From: Anaeroplasmataceae bacterium
GTDB taxonomy: Bacteria > Bacillota_I > Bacilli_A > Acholeplasmatales > Anaeroplasmataceae
Length of the DNA stretch: 49,735 bases
Direction of reading: 5' to 3'
Assembly (NCBI GenBank): GCA_029051735.1
Contig: JAIDKZ010000060.1
Coordinates: 1-49,735, forward strand
Of the stretch, positions 9,889 through 19,589 are shown piece after piece (the first letter of the stretch is position 1; each line of letters opens with the position of its first letter). The notes beneath the pieces were generated by a model. That model saw only the letters and a program-made list of their open reading frames with translations. It had not been told where the DNA came from and searched no databases. A program made the position numbers and the translations under genes.

Positions 9889-10617
9889 ATGAATCAATTA
9901 ATTAGAAGATGTATAGCAGAATGTATTGGTACATTTGTTTTAGTATTTTGTTCTTGTGGAGTGGCGGCTGTTTCTGGCGGGAATTTAGTGGCAACCTCCT
10001 TAACCTTTGGATTATCCTTAATTGCTATGGCATATTCCATTGGGAAAATATCAGGATGCCATATTAACCCAGCAGTTTCCTTTGGATGTTTTCTTGCAAA
10101 AAGAATGAATATTAAGGATTGTATCTGTTATATGCTATCTCAGTTTGTGGGAGGATTTCTAGGTGCATTAGTGGTTTTTGGATTATTTAAAATGTCTAAT
10201 GTTACATTGGCAGGAGATGCTTGTAATTATTTTGTTGGATATGATGCTGTAACGAATGCCAATTTAAATCAAGGTGGAGTATGGGCAGCACTTATTGCAG
10301 AAATGTTACTTACTCTTGTGTTTGTCTATGTTATTTTAAATGTTACAGATGAACATGCTGGCTATAAAAAGATTGCAGGTATTATTATAGGTCTTACCTT
10401 AGCATTGGTACATTTAATTGGTATTCAGTTGACTGGAACATCTGTCAATCCTGCTAGAAGTTTAGCTGCCGCAATTTCAGCAGCGATTTATAATCATAGT
10501 CTTGCTGCATTGTCTCAGGTTTGGATATTTATTCTGGCACCTCTTATTGGTGGAGGTTTAGCTGCTGGTCTTTATGGTATGTTACATAAGGATGAAGAAT
10601 TGTTAGATTTTGAATGA
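9889..10617 (+). CDS. MIP/aquaporin family channel
   Basis: Two NPA boxes: GCHINPAVSFG and GTSVNPARSLA; six hydrophobic segments. Confidence 0.93.
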   Translation: MNQLIRRCIAECIGTFVLVFCSCGVAAVSGGNLVATSLTFGLSLIAMAYSIGKISGCHINPAVSFGCFLAKRMNIKDCICYMLSQFVGGFLGALVVFGLFKMSNVTLAGDACNYFVGYDAVTNANLNQGGVWAALIAEMLLTLVFVYVILNVTDEHAGYKKIAGIIIGLTLALVHLIGIQLTGTSVNPARSLAAAISAAIYNHSLAALSQVWIFILAPLIGGGLAAGLYGMLHKDEELLDFE

Positions 10618-10634
10618 TCCAAGTTAGTATTAGA

Positions 10635-10667
10635 AAGTTCTTAGATATTTTGTCTAAGAACTTTTTT
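10635..10667 (+). terminator. Rho-independent terminator
   Basis: AAGTTCTTAGA-TATTTTG-TCTAAGAACTT then T-run. Confidence 0.8.
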
Positions 10668-10682
10668 AATTTTTGAATATAA

Positions 10683-10725
10683 TTAAGAAATTCTTAAGGA
10701 TTTATCCATTGAGAAATGATATAAT
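10683..10725 (+). promoter_or_regulatory. Putative response-regulator operator plus -10 (TATAAT 10720-10725) in front of the TCS
   Basis: TTAAGAAATTCTTAAGGATTT (10683-10703), TTAAG repeats 11 bp apart; 18/21 identical to 12697-12717 before the ABC genes. Confidence 0.6.
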
Positions 10726-10746
10726 GGTTGAATATGGAGGTACTTT

Positions 10747-11427
10747 ATGAAATTTAATTGCTTGATTATAGATGATGAGAAAATACTGGCTGATAGCACT
10801 GCAGAATATTTTAATCTTTTTGGTGTTGCTACGCATGTTGCTTATAGTGTTTTAGATTGTTATAAATTTTTTAAAGAACATACAACAGATTTAATTTTAC
10901 TTGATATCAATTTGGAAGATGGAAGTGGGTTTGATTTATGTAAGGATATTAGACAATCAAAAGATATTCCTATATTATTTGTATCAGCAAGAACAAGTGA
11001 TGATGATAAAATTATTGCACTTAATATTGGTGGTGATGACTATATTCAAAAGCCCTATTCCCTTGGTGTTTTGCTTGCAAAAGTTAAAGTTGTATTAAAA
11101 AGATATGGAGGACTTGGTAATATAGAATATGTAGATGATAATTTACATATCAACTTTGAGGCTAAGCAGGTTAAGGTAAATGGTAATAAAATTAAACTTA
11201 CAATGCTTGAATTTAAATTATTATCTTATCTTGTTGAGCATAAAGGCAAGGTAATTTCTAAAAAAGAACTTTTTGAGAAAGTTTGGGAAGATAAGTTTGT
11301 TGGTGATGGAACGCTTAATGTTCATATCAGAAGATTACGTGAGGCAATAGAAAATGATCCCAATAATCCAAAATATATTGTTACCGTTTGGGGCGATGGT
11401 TACAAATTTTTGGGAGGTAATGAATGA
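10747..11427 (+). CDS. OmpR/PhoB-family response regulator
   Basis: Receiver LIIDDEK...LILLDINLEDGSGFD...QKPYS and winged-helix C-terminus LTMLEFKLLSYLVEHKGKVISKKELFEKVW...TVWGDGYKF. Confidence 0.95.
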   Translation: MKFNCLIIDDEKILADSTAEYFNLFGVATHVAYSVLDCYKFFKEHTTDLILLDINLEDGSGFDLCKDIRQSKDIPILFVSARTSDDDKIIALNIGGDDYIQKPYSLGVLLAKVKVVLKRYGGLGNIEYVDDNLHINFEAKQVKVNGNKIKLTMLEFKLLSYLVEHKGKVISKKELFEKVWEDKFVGDGTLNVHIRRLREAIENDPNNPKYIVTVWGDGYKFLGGNE

Positions 11428-12689
11428 AAAAGCAACTTCTTTTAATAGGCTTTCTTTTTGTTTTTTTAGTTGAAATCCTTGTACTTATTATTTTTGCTAT
11501 CCAAACGCCTAATTTTTCACAAGATACTGTTGCAGTAAATGAAGTAGTACAATCTGTAACACAAGATTTTAATTCTTTAGAAGATCATAAAAACTCTACT
11601 ATACTTGATTATGTTGTTTTAGATGAATTTGATAATATACTTTACAAAACACAATCAAATTTATCTGAAAGTGTGAATCAGGCTATTGCGCACAGAGATA
11701 CCATACTAGATATTACAATTGATAATGAATTGGTTGGTAAGGTGATTATTTATAACAAGGGAGCACAAACTCTACAAACGCAAAAGCAAACAGCAATCAT
11801 TATTTTGTTAGTTGCAATCATCATTCAATGTGGATTATGTATTGGGTATACAGTATATATGCATTTTACGATGATTAGACCATTTAAAAAACTAAAAAGT
11901 TTTGCTATGCGTGTTGCAGGTGGGAATCTTGATATTCCGCTTGAAATGGATAGAAAGAATTTATTTGGTGCATTTACGGAAAGCTTTGACATTATGCGTT
12001 CTGAACTGAAAAAAGCACGTATCTCTGAAGCACAAGCAAATGCAAGCAAGAAGGAACTTATTGCTAAAATTTCTCATGATATAAAAACGCCAATTGCAAG
12101 CATTAAAGCTGTTTCTGAAGTGGGACTTGCTGTAACAGGCAATGAGAAAGATAAGGCAAACTATACGCAAATTATAGGTAAGGCTGATCAAATTAATACG
12201 CTTATAACAAATCTATTCACGGCAAGTCTTGAAGAGTTACAACAGCTTACTGTTACACCTACTTATATTAGAAGTGGCAAAATAAAAGTTATGATTGAAA
12301 ACGCTGATTATCTACATCGTGCTACCATTCCTGATATTCCTGAATGTTTGCTATATGCGGATGGTTTACGATTGCAACAGGTTTTTGATAATATATTTGC
12401 AAATTCTTACAAATATGCAAACACAAATATAACTGTTATGATAGAAAAATCTGAAACTAATATCCACATCATTATAGAAGATTTTGGTGGTGGTGTTCTT
12501 CAAGAAGAAATACTTACGTTAAAAGAAAAATTTAAACGTGGCAGCAATTCTACAAACATTGAAGGTGCAGGATTAGGTCTTTATATTTCTGACTACTTTA
12601 TGAATGAGATGGATGGTAAACTGAATGTTAAGAATGGTGCACATGGATTAAAGGTAACCATCAGTTTACGTTTAAGCAGAAAGAATTAA
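11424..12689 (+). CDS. Sensor histidine kinase (HAMP, HisKA, HATPase_c)
   Basis: Two TM segments, ELIAKISHDIKTPIASIKAV H-box, DNIFANSYKYA N-box, GAGLGLYI G-box. Overlaps the regulator by 4 nt. Confidence 0.95.
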   Translation: MKKQLLLIGFLFVFLVEILVLIIFAIQTPNFSQDTVAVNEVVQSVTQDFNSLEDHKNSTILDYVVLDEFDNILYKTQSNLSESVNQAIAHRDTILDITIDNELVGKVIIYNKGAQTLQTQKQTAIIILLVAIIIQCGLCIGYTVYMHFTMIRPFKKLKSFAMRVAGGNLDIPLEMDRKNLFGAFTESFDIMRSELKKARISEAQANASKKELIAKISHDIKTPIASIKAVSEVGLAVTGNEKDKANYTQIIGKADQINTLITNLFTASLEELQQLTVTPTYIRSGKIKVMIENADYLHRATIPDIPECLLYADGLRLQQVFDNIFANSYKYANTNITVMIEKSETNIHIIIEDFGGGVLQEEILTLKEKFKRGSNSTNIEGAGLGLYISDYFMNEMDGKLNVKNGAHGLKVTISLRLSRKN

Positions 12690-12740
12690 GAATTATTTAA
12701 GAAATCATTAAAGATTTTTAAGAATTACTTATCATATAAT
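12686..12740 (+). promoter_or_regulatory. Putative promoter/operator of the ABC operon: four TTAA(A)G direct repeats and -10 TATAAT (12735-12740)
   Basis: TTAAG/TTAAAG at 12686, 12697, 12708 and 12718 (steps of 11, 11, 10 bp), upstream of TATAAT. Confidence 0.6.
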
Positions 12741-12763
12741 GCATATGTAAAAAGGAGGTTTCT

Positions 12764-13525
12764 ATGAAAAAAAATATACTACTTAAAACCGAAAAATTAT
12801 GCAAGTCTTTTTCTAATGGTGGTCATCAACAGCACGTTTTGAAAAATATCGATTTAGAACTTTATCAAGGTGATTTTACTGTGATAATGGGGACAAGCGG
12901 CGCAGGCAAATCTACGCTTTTATATGCACTATCAGGAATGGATACACCATCAATAGGTACAATTACATTTGGAGATAAGGTTATATCTAATTTATCACAA
13001 GATGGGCTTGCCGTGTTTCGTCGTGATCATTGTGGTTTTGTGTTTCAACAAATTTATCTTATTGACGGAATGTCTGTTATGGATAATGTGCTTTCTGCAG
13101 GACTACTTGTAAATAAAGATAAAAAGGCTCTAGTTGTAAAGGCAAAGGAGCTTTTTGCAGCAGTTGATATTTCTGAAGATACGCAAAAAAAATTCCCTTC
13201 ACAAATATCAGGTGGTGAGGCGCAACGTGTAGGAATTGTACGTGCCCTTATTAACAACCCAGAAATTCTTTTTTCTGATGAGCCTACGGGTGCACTTAAT
13301 TCAAAGACAGGACTTGATGTACTCAACACGCTCACAAAATTTAATGAGCAAGGTCAAAGTGTTGTTATGGTAACACATGATATGCGATCTGCTCGTCGTG
13401 GCAATCGTATACTTTATTTAAAAGATGGAGTTATTTTGGGTGAGTGTGATTTGGGGAGATATCAACACGGTGATATGGCAAGACACGAAAAGCTTTCTGC
13501 TTTTTTAAAAGAAATGGGGTGGTGA
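12764..13525 (+). CDS. ABC transporter ATP-binding protein (LolD/MacB/BceA-type)
   Basis: Walker A GTSGAGKST, signature ISGGEAQRVGIVRAL, Walker B ILFSDEPTGALN. Confidence 0.94.
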   Translation: MKKNILLKTEKLCKSFSNGGHQQHVLKNIDLELYQGDFTVIMGTSGAGKSTLLYALSGMDTPSIGTITFGDKVISNLSQDGLAVFRRDHCGFVFQQIYLIDGMSVMDNVLSAGLLVNKDKKALVVKAKELFAAVDISEDTQKKFPSQISGGEAQRVGIVRALINNPEILFSDEPTGALNSKTGLDVLNTLTKFNEQGQSVVMVTHDMRSARRGNRILYLKDGVILGECDLGRYQHGDMARHEKLSAFLKEMGW

Positions 13526-13526
13526 T

Positions 13527-15869
13527 ATGGAAAAGTTGTTTCTTATCGCTCGCTCTAATATGCGGAAAGCAAAAGGACAGACCATAGCCATAGTCGTGCT
13601 TATTTTGCTTGCGGCGATGCTGTTAAATCTTTGGCTTATGCTGTCTATGGACTATAAAGCCAATTTTGATAGATACCACGACAAGCTCAATGCCGAACAC
13701 ATTACGCTTACGGTGGACGACAGCGATGGCGCAGTTTATGAATTTTTATCACAAATGCTTGATAGCGACGACGAGGTGAAAGAGTACCGTCTAGATAACG
13801 CTATGCATATGTTTGGCACGTTCCCCTATAACGGCGGAATGATGAACGGTGATTTTATCTTTATGGATAAACAAACGGCTGTAACGCGCACGATAGGAAA
13901 AGCCGAAATCGTTGAGGACGGCAATTTTGCAAGCGGTGTTTATCTGCCTATGTTATATAAATCAGACGATTTTTCCGTGGGTAAAACTGTCGAAATATCT
14001 ATCGGCAGCTATCCCGTAGCATACACGATATGCGGATTTTTCAACAGTGTAATGATGGGTTCGCACAACTGCGCGTTAACGCAGATTATACTTACGGCGG
14101 ACAAATATGCTGAGCTTGAAGCTTTGAATTACGCCCCTCGGACAATGTTATGTTCAGTGCGCTTAAATAATAAATCAACCAATCTTAACTATGAGGCAAA
14201 GTTAAAGTCGGTTGTTTCCAAACGTTTTCCCAACACCCGTATGACCAGCAACTGTTACGATATCGTTGTACAGTCGCGGTATATCTCGCAGGGGATATGC
14301 TCCACTATTATGAGCGTTATGGCGTTTTTGGTTCTGTTGATTGCGCTTGTGGTAATTGTTTCGAATATCATCAATTATATACAGGTAAATATTAAAAACC
14401 TCGGCGTGCTTAAAGCCGTAGGTTACACATCAAGGCAACTTATTTGCTCACTTTTATTGCAGTTTTTGGGACTGACTGTTTTAACGGCAATCGTGGGCGC
14501 GGCACTGTCGTATGCGCTGTTTCCGGCAATAAATATGATGATGATAGCGCAGACGGGAATACCGTATGCCATTAGCTTTTTGCCGTTGCCCGTTATTATC
14601 TCGCTTGCAATTTTGGGCGGTGCAGTTGCACTTTCTGTTTGGCTTTCCGCTCGCAGAATCAAAAAAATAGAACCCATCGTCGCGTTAAGGTCGGGCGTTC
14701 AAACGCACAATTTCAAGAAAAACCATGTTCCGCTTGAAAGGACGAAAGTTTCGCTTAATTTTGCGCTTGCTTTAAAAACAACACTTTCAGGGGTAAAACA
14801 TAATATTACTGTTTGTATAACAATGTTTGTGCTTTCGCTCGTCGTGGTGTTTTCGGGGCTTATGACGGAAAATATGATTGTCGATATGGCGCCTTTTATA
14901 AACCTGATAGTCGGCGAAACGGCAGACAGCGCAATAAATGTGCAGGCAGAAGCTGAAGATGATTTTCTTGAAGTATTGAATTCAGACGGTCGGGTGGAAA
15001 AGGTCTATCTTTACAACTCTTTGAACATATCGCACGTTGGCGGGGCGGAGCTTATGGCAACGCTTTGCGACGATTTTTCAAAGGTGAACAATAGTAGCGT
15101 CGTGTTCAAAGGCAGATTCCCCAAGTACGACAACGAAATTGCAATTGCCGCAAAATACGCAAAGGAGAATGGGTTTTCAATTGGTAACGAAATTGAAATT
15201 ACGGCGAACGGCAAAATAGAAAAATACCTTATCAGTGGTTTTACGCAAATTACAAACAATCTGGGGCGCGACTGTTTATTGACCAGGCAGGGGTATGAGC
15301 GGTTGGGAACGTTACAAAACGTTACTTATTATATCAATCTTGCGGATGGCACGGATATAGACGCTTTCAACGAAGAAATATTAAACAATTTTATGGGTGG
15401 CGTAAACGGTGTTATAAACGTGTTGGCTACGGTTGAAGCTGCGGGTAGCGTTTACGTTTCACTTGTGACCATCATTGTAATTGCCATACTCGTGCTTTCT
15501 ACGATTATCATAGCGTTTGTGCTGTATCTGTTGGTGCGCACAATGCTCAACAATAAAAAGCGTGACTACGGAATTTTAAAATCGTTGGGCTTTACAACGC
15601 GGCAACTCGTTTTGCAAACGGCTATTTCGTTTATGCCTGCTATCATTTTTTCAACCGTTTTAGGCATTATTATAAGCTGTCTTGCTATCAATCCGCTTAT
15701 GTCGCTGTTTTTCAGTAGTATGGGAATTGTAAAGTGTACTTTTAATATACCCTTCATATTCGCTATGGTTGCAGGTGTTGGTCTTATTATTATTTCTTTT
15801 GGCATTGCAAGTTTACTTTCATTTAAAGTTAAGAAAATTTCACCTTATACTTTACTTATAGGGGAATAA
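13527..15869 (+). CDS. FtsX-like ABC transporter permease
   Basis: 780 aa with two FtsX-type TM modules (NLGVLKAVGYTSRQL... and DYGILKSLGFTTRQL...). Adjoins the ATPase gene. Confidence 0.92.
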   Translation: MEKLFLIARSNMRKAKGQTIAIVVLILLAAMLLNLWLMLSMDYKANFDRYHDKLNAEHITLTVDDSDGAVYEFLSQMLDSDDEVKEYRLDNAMHMFGTFPYNGGMMNGDFIFMDKQTAVTRTIGKAEIVEDGNFASGVYLPMLYKSDDFSVGKTVEISIGSYPVAYTICGFFNSVMMGSHNCALTQIILTADKYAELEALNYAPRTMLCSVRLNNKSTNLNYEAKLKSVVSKRFPNTRMTSNCYDIVVQSRYISQGICSTIMSVMAFLVLLIALVVIVSNIINYIQVNIKNLGVLKAVGYTSRQLICSLLLQFLGLTVLTAIVGAALSYALFPAINMMMIAQTGIPYAISFLPLPVIISLAILGGAVALSVWLSARRIKKIEPIVALRSGVQTHNFKKNHVPLERTKVSLNFALALKTTLSGVKHNITVCITMFVLSLVVVFSGLMTENMIVDMAPFINLIVGETADSAINVQAEAEDDFLEVLNSDGRVEKVYLYNSLNISHVGGAELMATLCDDFSKVNNSSVVFKGRFPKYDNEIAIAAKYAKENGFSIGNEIEITANGKIEKYLISGFTQITNNLGRDCLLTRQGYERLGTLQNVTYYINLADGTDIDAFNEEILNNFMGGVNGVINVLATVEAAGSVYVSLVTIIVIAILVLSTIIIAFVLYLLVRTMLNNKKRDYGILKSLGFTTRQLVLQTAISFMPAIIFSTVLGIIISCLAINPLMSLFFSSMGIVKCTFNIPFIFAMVAGVGLIIISFGIASLLSFKVKKISPYTLLIGE

Positions 15870-15870
15870 A

Positions 15871-15905
15871 AAAAGGTAGAATTAAATTTCTACCTTTTGT
15901 TTTTT
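15871..15905. terminator. Bidirectional terminator between the convergent permease and spo0A
   Basis: AAAAGGTAGA-attaaatt-TCTACCTTTT flanked by A and T tracts. Confidence 0.75.
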
Positions 15906-16686
15906 AATATGCTACTTTATGTGCTAATCTTAATTTATCAGCAATCATTGCAATAAATTCTGAATTAGTAGGTTTGCTTTTATTATAACTAATTGTATAA
16001 GCAAAGATTTGAGAAATTGCATCTACATTTCCTCTATTCCATGCAACCTCTATAGAATGGCGAATGGCACGCTCTACTCTAGAAGAAGTAGTTTTATATT
16101 TTAAAGCAATAGAAGGATAAAGAACTTTAGTTATTCCTCCTAATACCTCAACATTGTTATATACCATAGTTATTGCTTCTCTTAAATACAAATACCCTTT
16201 GATATGAGCTGGAACACCAATTTCATGTAACAATTCTGTTATTTCAGTGTCAAGATCTTCATTTGTGTTTTTGATTTTTTCTTTTAGGTTATATGTAGCT
16301 CCTTTGGCTAATTTTTCACTCATTAAACCAACAATTGTTTTATAAAGATTATTTAAATCTACTGGTTTTAGAATGAAATAATCTGCACCTAATGATGATG
16401 TTCTTGCCATCAAAGCTTCAGTGCTAAATGCAGTTAACACAATAATTTTTTCAGGTCTTTTGTATTTTGGATTATCTCTCAGCTCCGCTAATGTGTTTAC
16501 TCCATCTAAATCAGGCATAAAGATATCTAATAGAAGAATATCAGCAGTATTAGTTTCTAGATACTCTAATAAATCCTTGCCACCTGAGAAAGTTTGCACA
16601 ACCTCCATATTTGGTTGCATTTTCAAGAATTCGCTGATCATACATAACAATTCTTTATTGTCATCAGCAATGATTATCTTGGTCAT
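15904..16686 (-). CDS. spo0A: Sporulation response regulator Spo0A
   Basis: Receiver domain ([17 protein letters not shown]...[13 protein letters not shown]) and Spo0A_C ([23 protein letters not shown]...[32 protein letters not shown]). Confidence 0.95.
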   Translation of the reverse strand: MTKIIIADDNKELLCMISEFLKMQPNMEVVQTFSGGKDLLEYLETNTADILLLDIFMPDLDGVNTLAELRDNPKYKRPEKIIVLTAFSTEALMARTSSLGADYFILKPVDLNNLYKTIVGLMSEKLAKGATYNLKEKIKNTNEDLDTEITELLHEIGVPAHIKGYLYLREAITMVYNNVEVLGGITKVLYPSIALKYKTTSSRVERAIRHSIEVAWNRGNVDAISQIFAYTISYNKSKPTNSEFIAMIADKLRLAHKVAY

Positions 16687-16781
16687 TTGTATATTACCCC
16701 CTTAAATTTACACTGCTATGATAATAGAAAAAATCTTGAAATGCAAGTGTTTTTTAACATTTTTATAAAACTTTTTCTACG

Positions 16782-16788
16782 TTCGACA
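16782..16788 (-). promoter_or_regulatory. Candidate 0A box upstream of spo0A
   Basis: + strand TTCGACA, i.e. TGTCGAA on the spo0A strand, about 96 bp upstream of the spo0A start. Confidence 0.45.
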
Positions 16789-16966
16789 AAATATTTCAAG
16801 TATTGACATAAATAGAAAAAATTATTTATTTTAATTTGAAATAATTTATTTAAAGTTGTTTTATTATATTTTGTAAAGAAGAATGTATGATGGAATGCAT
16901 TACAAATTTCTTTTAATTTTTAAATAAATAATGTATAATGAATATAATCGAAAAGAGGGATAGATT

Positions 16967-18199
16967 ATGTTTGAAAAACTAACTAGAACAAAGGTTTTCC
17001 GTGATCCTTTATATGGCTATATAGAGGTTGATTATGTTTTAATTGCAAAGCTTATTGACTCTAAGGAAGTACAAAGATTGAGAAGAATACGTCAATTAAG
17101 CGGTGTTTCTATGGTGTTTCAGACAGCAGAACATTCAAGATTTACGCATGCACTAGGTGCATATCATATGGCAAATTTGGTTTTGAAAAACGTAGAAGGA
17201 ATTGACTGTTTAAGCGAATATGAACGAATTTTATTTTTAGCTTCAGCTTTATTACATGATGTGGGGCATGGTCCATATTCACATGCTTTTGAGAATGTTT
17301 TACATACGCATCATGAAGAAATGACGATAAAGCTTATTTTATCTCCTTTGACTACGATTCATCAAATTTTATCAGAGTTTACTGGATTGGCAGAGGATAT
17401 TGCAGGAATCATTTCTCATAGTGGAAAATATCCTTTGATTGAATCTTTTGTTTCTTCACAATTAGATGTAGATCGTATGGATTATTTATCAAGAGATGCT
17501 TATTTTACAGGAGCTACTTATGGAACGATTGATATGCATAGACTACTTCGTAGTATGCAAGTCAAGGATCAACAAGTATTATTTAGAGCCTCTGGTGTTC
17601 ATTCTATTGAGTCTTACTTGATGAGTCGATATCATATGTATTTTCAGGTGTATTATCATCCAATCGCAAGAGCTTATGAATTAGTATTAGAAAGTATATA
17701 TAAAAGAATCCACGATTTAACTAAGATGGGTGTGAAGATAGAAGCAAGTATAGAATCTTTTTTAAATGTTGTTAAGAATAATAGTGATGTTCTATCTTAT
17801 ATTGAATTAGATGATGCTTATGTAAATGGATTCATTAAGCAACTTATAAAATCATCTGATCCTGTATTAAATCGTTTAGCAAATGCATTTAATGATCGAT
17901 TATTATTTAAATATATTGATTTAGCAAATGAGCCAAATAAAATTTTTATTGATCAATTAAAAAGTAATGCTAGTCAACATCCATATGGTAAATATTATTA
18001 TTATGAGAATGCTGTTTCTGCTGTAGCATATTTGCAAAATGGAAATCAATCTAATCAAGATATTCGTGCTATTAAAATTGTATTACCTAATGGTGATATT
18101 AAAGATTTAGAACAATATTCTCCCATTATGGAATCTTTGATTTCTTCAAGTTATAAAAAGGTAGAAAGAATTTATTATTTTGAGGATTTAAATGAATAG
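16967..18199 (+). CDS. HD-domain phosphohydrolase (dGTPase-like / YwfO-like)
   Basis: FRDPLYGYIEVD..., SRFTHALGAYHMA, LLHDVGHGPYSHAFE HD motif. Confidence 0.92.
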   Translation: MFEKLTRTKVFRDPLYGYIEVDYVLIAKLIDSKEVQRLRRIRQLSGVSMVFQTAEHSRFTHALGAYHMANLVLKNVEGIDCLSEYERILFLASALLHDVGHGPYSHAFENVLHTHHEEMTIKLILSPLTTIHQILSEFTGLAEDIAGIISHSGKYPLIESFVSSQLDVDRMDYLSRDAYFTGATYGTIDMHRLLRSMQVKDQQVLFRASGVHSIESYLMSRYHMYFQVYYHPIARAYELVLESIYKRIHDLTKMGVKIEASIESFLNVVKNNSDVLSYIELDDAYVNGFIKQLIKSSDPVLNRLANAFNDRLLFKYIDLANEPNKIFIDQLKSNASQHPYGKYYYYENAVSAVAYLQNGNQSNQDIRAIKIVLPNGDIKDLEQYSPIMESLISSSYKKVERIYYFEDLNE

Positions 18200-18740
18200 T
18201 ATAATCATAGTTGAGGGAATCCATGATGAGGATCGTATTAGAAGTATTTATCCTAATGCACAAGTAATTACTACAAATGGAAGAGAAGTAAAAAAAGAAA
18301 CAATAGAATTGATTCAATTATTGTCCAAAACAAATCAGATTATTATTTTTACAGATCCTGATACGCCTGGTGAAAAAATCAGGGAAATTATTTCTAACGC
18401 AGTACCAGAGGCTGCTCATGCTTTTTTACGAAAAAAAGATGCTATAAGTAGAAATAAAAAGAAAGTAGGAATTGAGCATGCAACAAAGGATTGCATTATT
18501 GAATCTCTATCTCAAATTTATCAGCCTCATCAAAATGAAGATAAGATTAAGAGAGTAGATTTGTATGAATTGAAATTAAGTGGTTTTGAACAAAGTAGAA
18601 AACTTAGAGACAAGGTTTCTTCTTATTTAAATATTGGAAGACCAAATGCGAAAACATTTTTAAATCGTGTCAACTTGATACAAATTGAAAAGAAGGAATT
18701 AGAACAGATATGTCAAAAATTGGAACAGCAGGATTTGTGA
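18192..18740 (+). CDS. rnmV: Ribonuclease M5
   Basis: TOPRIM domain IIVEGIHDEDRI...IIIFTDPDTPGEKIR. Lies next to rsmA as in B. subtilis. Confidence 0.92.
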   Translation: MNSIIIVEGIHDEDRIRSIYPNAQVITTNGREVKKETIELIQLLSKTNQIIIFTDPDTPGEKIREIISNAVPEAAHAFLRKKDAISRNKKKVGIEHATKDCIIESLSQIYQPHQNEDKIKRVDLYELKLSGFEQSRKLRDKVSSYLNIGRPNAKTFLNRVNLIQIEKKELEQICQKLEQQDL

Positions 18741-19567
18741 ATAAATCTTTAAAACATAATCAGCTTACTGCAAAAAAGAAATATGGTCAGAATTTTTTGA
18801 TAGATCAAAATATTTTGGGAAGAATTGTTGATGTTGCTGATATTTCAAAAAAAGATGCTATTATTGAAATCGGACCAGGACTAGGTTCTTTAACTGAGGT
18901 GTTATGTGAAAGAGCTGGATATGTTTTGGCTTATGAGATTGATTCAGATTTATTAGAGCCATTAAAAGAAAATTTAATAGGATTTTTGAATTATAAAATC
19001 ATCAATCAAGATATTTTAAAGGCGAATATCAAGCAGGACATAGAACAATACCTAAAGGGATATGATCATGTTTATGTAGTAGCTAATTTACCCTATTACA
19101 TAACAACGCCTATCATTTTAGGTTTATTGTCTCAAGAACTTAACATTCAAAGATATGTTATGATGATGCAGTTAGAGGTTGCTGACAGGATATGTGGAAA
19201 ACCTCAAACAAAAGATTATAATGCACTAAGTTTGATGATTCAATATAAAGCAACAGCGAATAAAGTATTAAAGGTGCCAAGAACTGTATTTGTACCTGCT
19301 CCTAATGTTGATAGTGCTGTTGTCCGTTTAGATGTATATGATGTTCCTCCTTTAAAAGCGAAAGATGATCAAGTGCTTTATGAAGTGCTAAGGAATTGTT
19401 TTATACAAAGGAGAAAGACTTTATATAACAATTTGATTGTATCTTATGATAAATCATTTGTTGACCAAATGCTAAAGGATTTACATATTTCTCCTAGTGT
19501 TCGTGCTGAGGCACTTGACCTGGCAGATTTTATTTCGATTAGTGATTATATAACACAAAAAAGGTGA
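18710..19567 (+). CDS. rsmA: 16S rRNA (adenine1518-N6/adenine1519-N6)-dimethyltransferase
   Basis: KKKYGQNFLIDQNILGRIVD...IEIGPGLGSLTEVL...NLPYYITTPI. Exact start uncertain (overlap with rnmV). Confidence 0.94.
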   Translation: MSKIGTAGFVNKSLKHNQLTAKKKYGQNFLIDQNILGRIVDVADISKKDAIIEIGPGLGSLTEVLCERAGYVLAYEIDSDLLEPLKENLIGFLNYKIINQDILKANIKQDIEQYLKGYDHVYVVANLPYYITTPIILGLLSQELNIQRYVMMMQLEVADRICGKPQTKDYNALSLMIQYKATANKVLKVPRTVFVPAPNVDSAVVRLDVYDVPPLKAKDDQVLYEVLRNCFIQRRKTLYNNLIVSYDKSFVDQMLKDLHISPSVRAEALDLADFISISDYITQKR

Positions 19568-19589
19568 AAAATTCATACCATATTTATAG

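Noticed and set aside
10901-11098. Alternative-frame ORF inside the response regulator
   Set aside because: Fully nested in a conserved domain; no plausible RBS or homology.
13988-13994. TGTCGAA inside the ABC permease
   Set aside because: Within a GC-richer coding sequence, not intergenic; expected by chance.
13054-15805. Minus-strand ORFs opposite the ABC ATPase and permease
   Set aside because: Shadow ORFs of conserved coding sequence.
10747-15869. Considered the TCS-ABC locus as a canonical BceRS-BceAB peptide-resistance module
   Set aside because: The kinase has a sizeable extracellular domain (about 100 aa between TMs) unlike short BceS-type kinases, and the permease looks like a two-module FtsX type; substrate left open.
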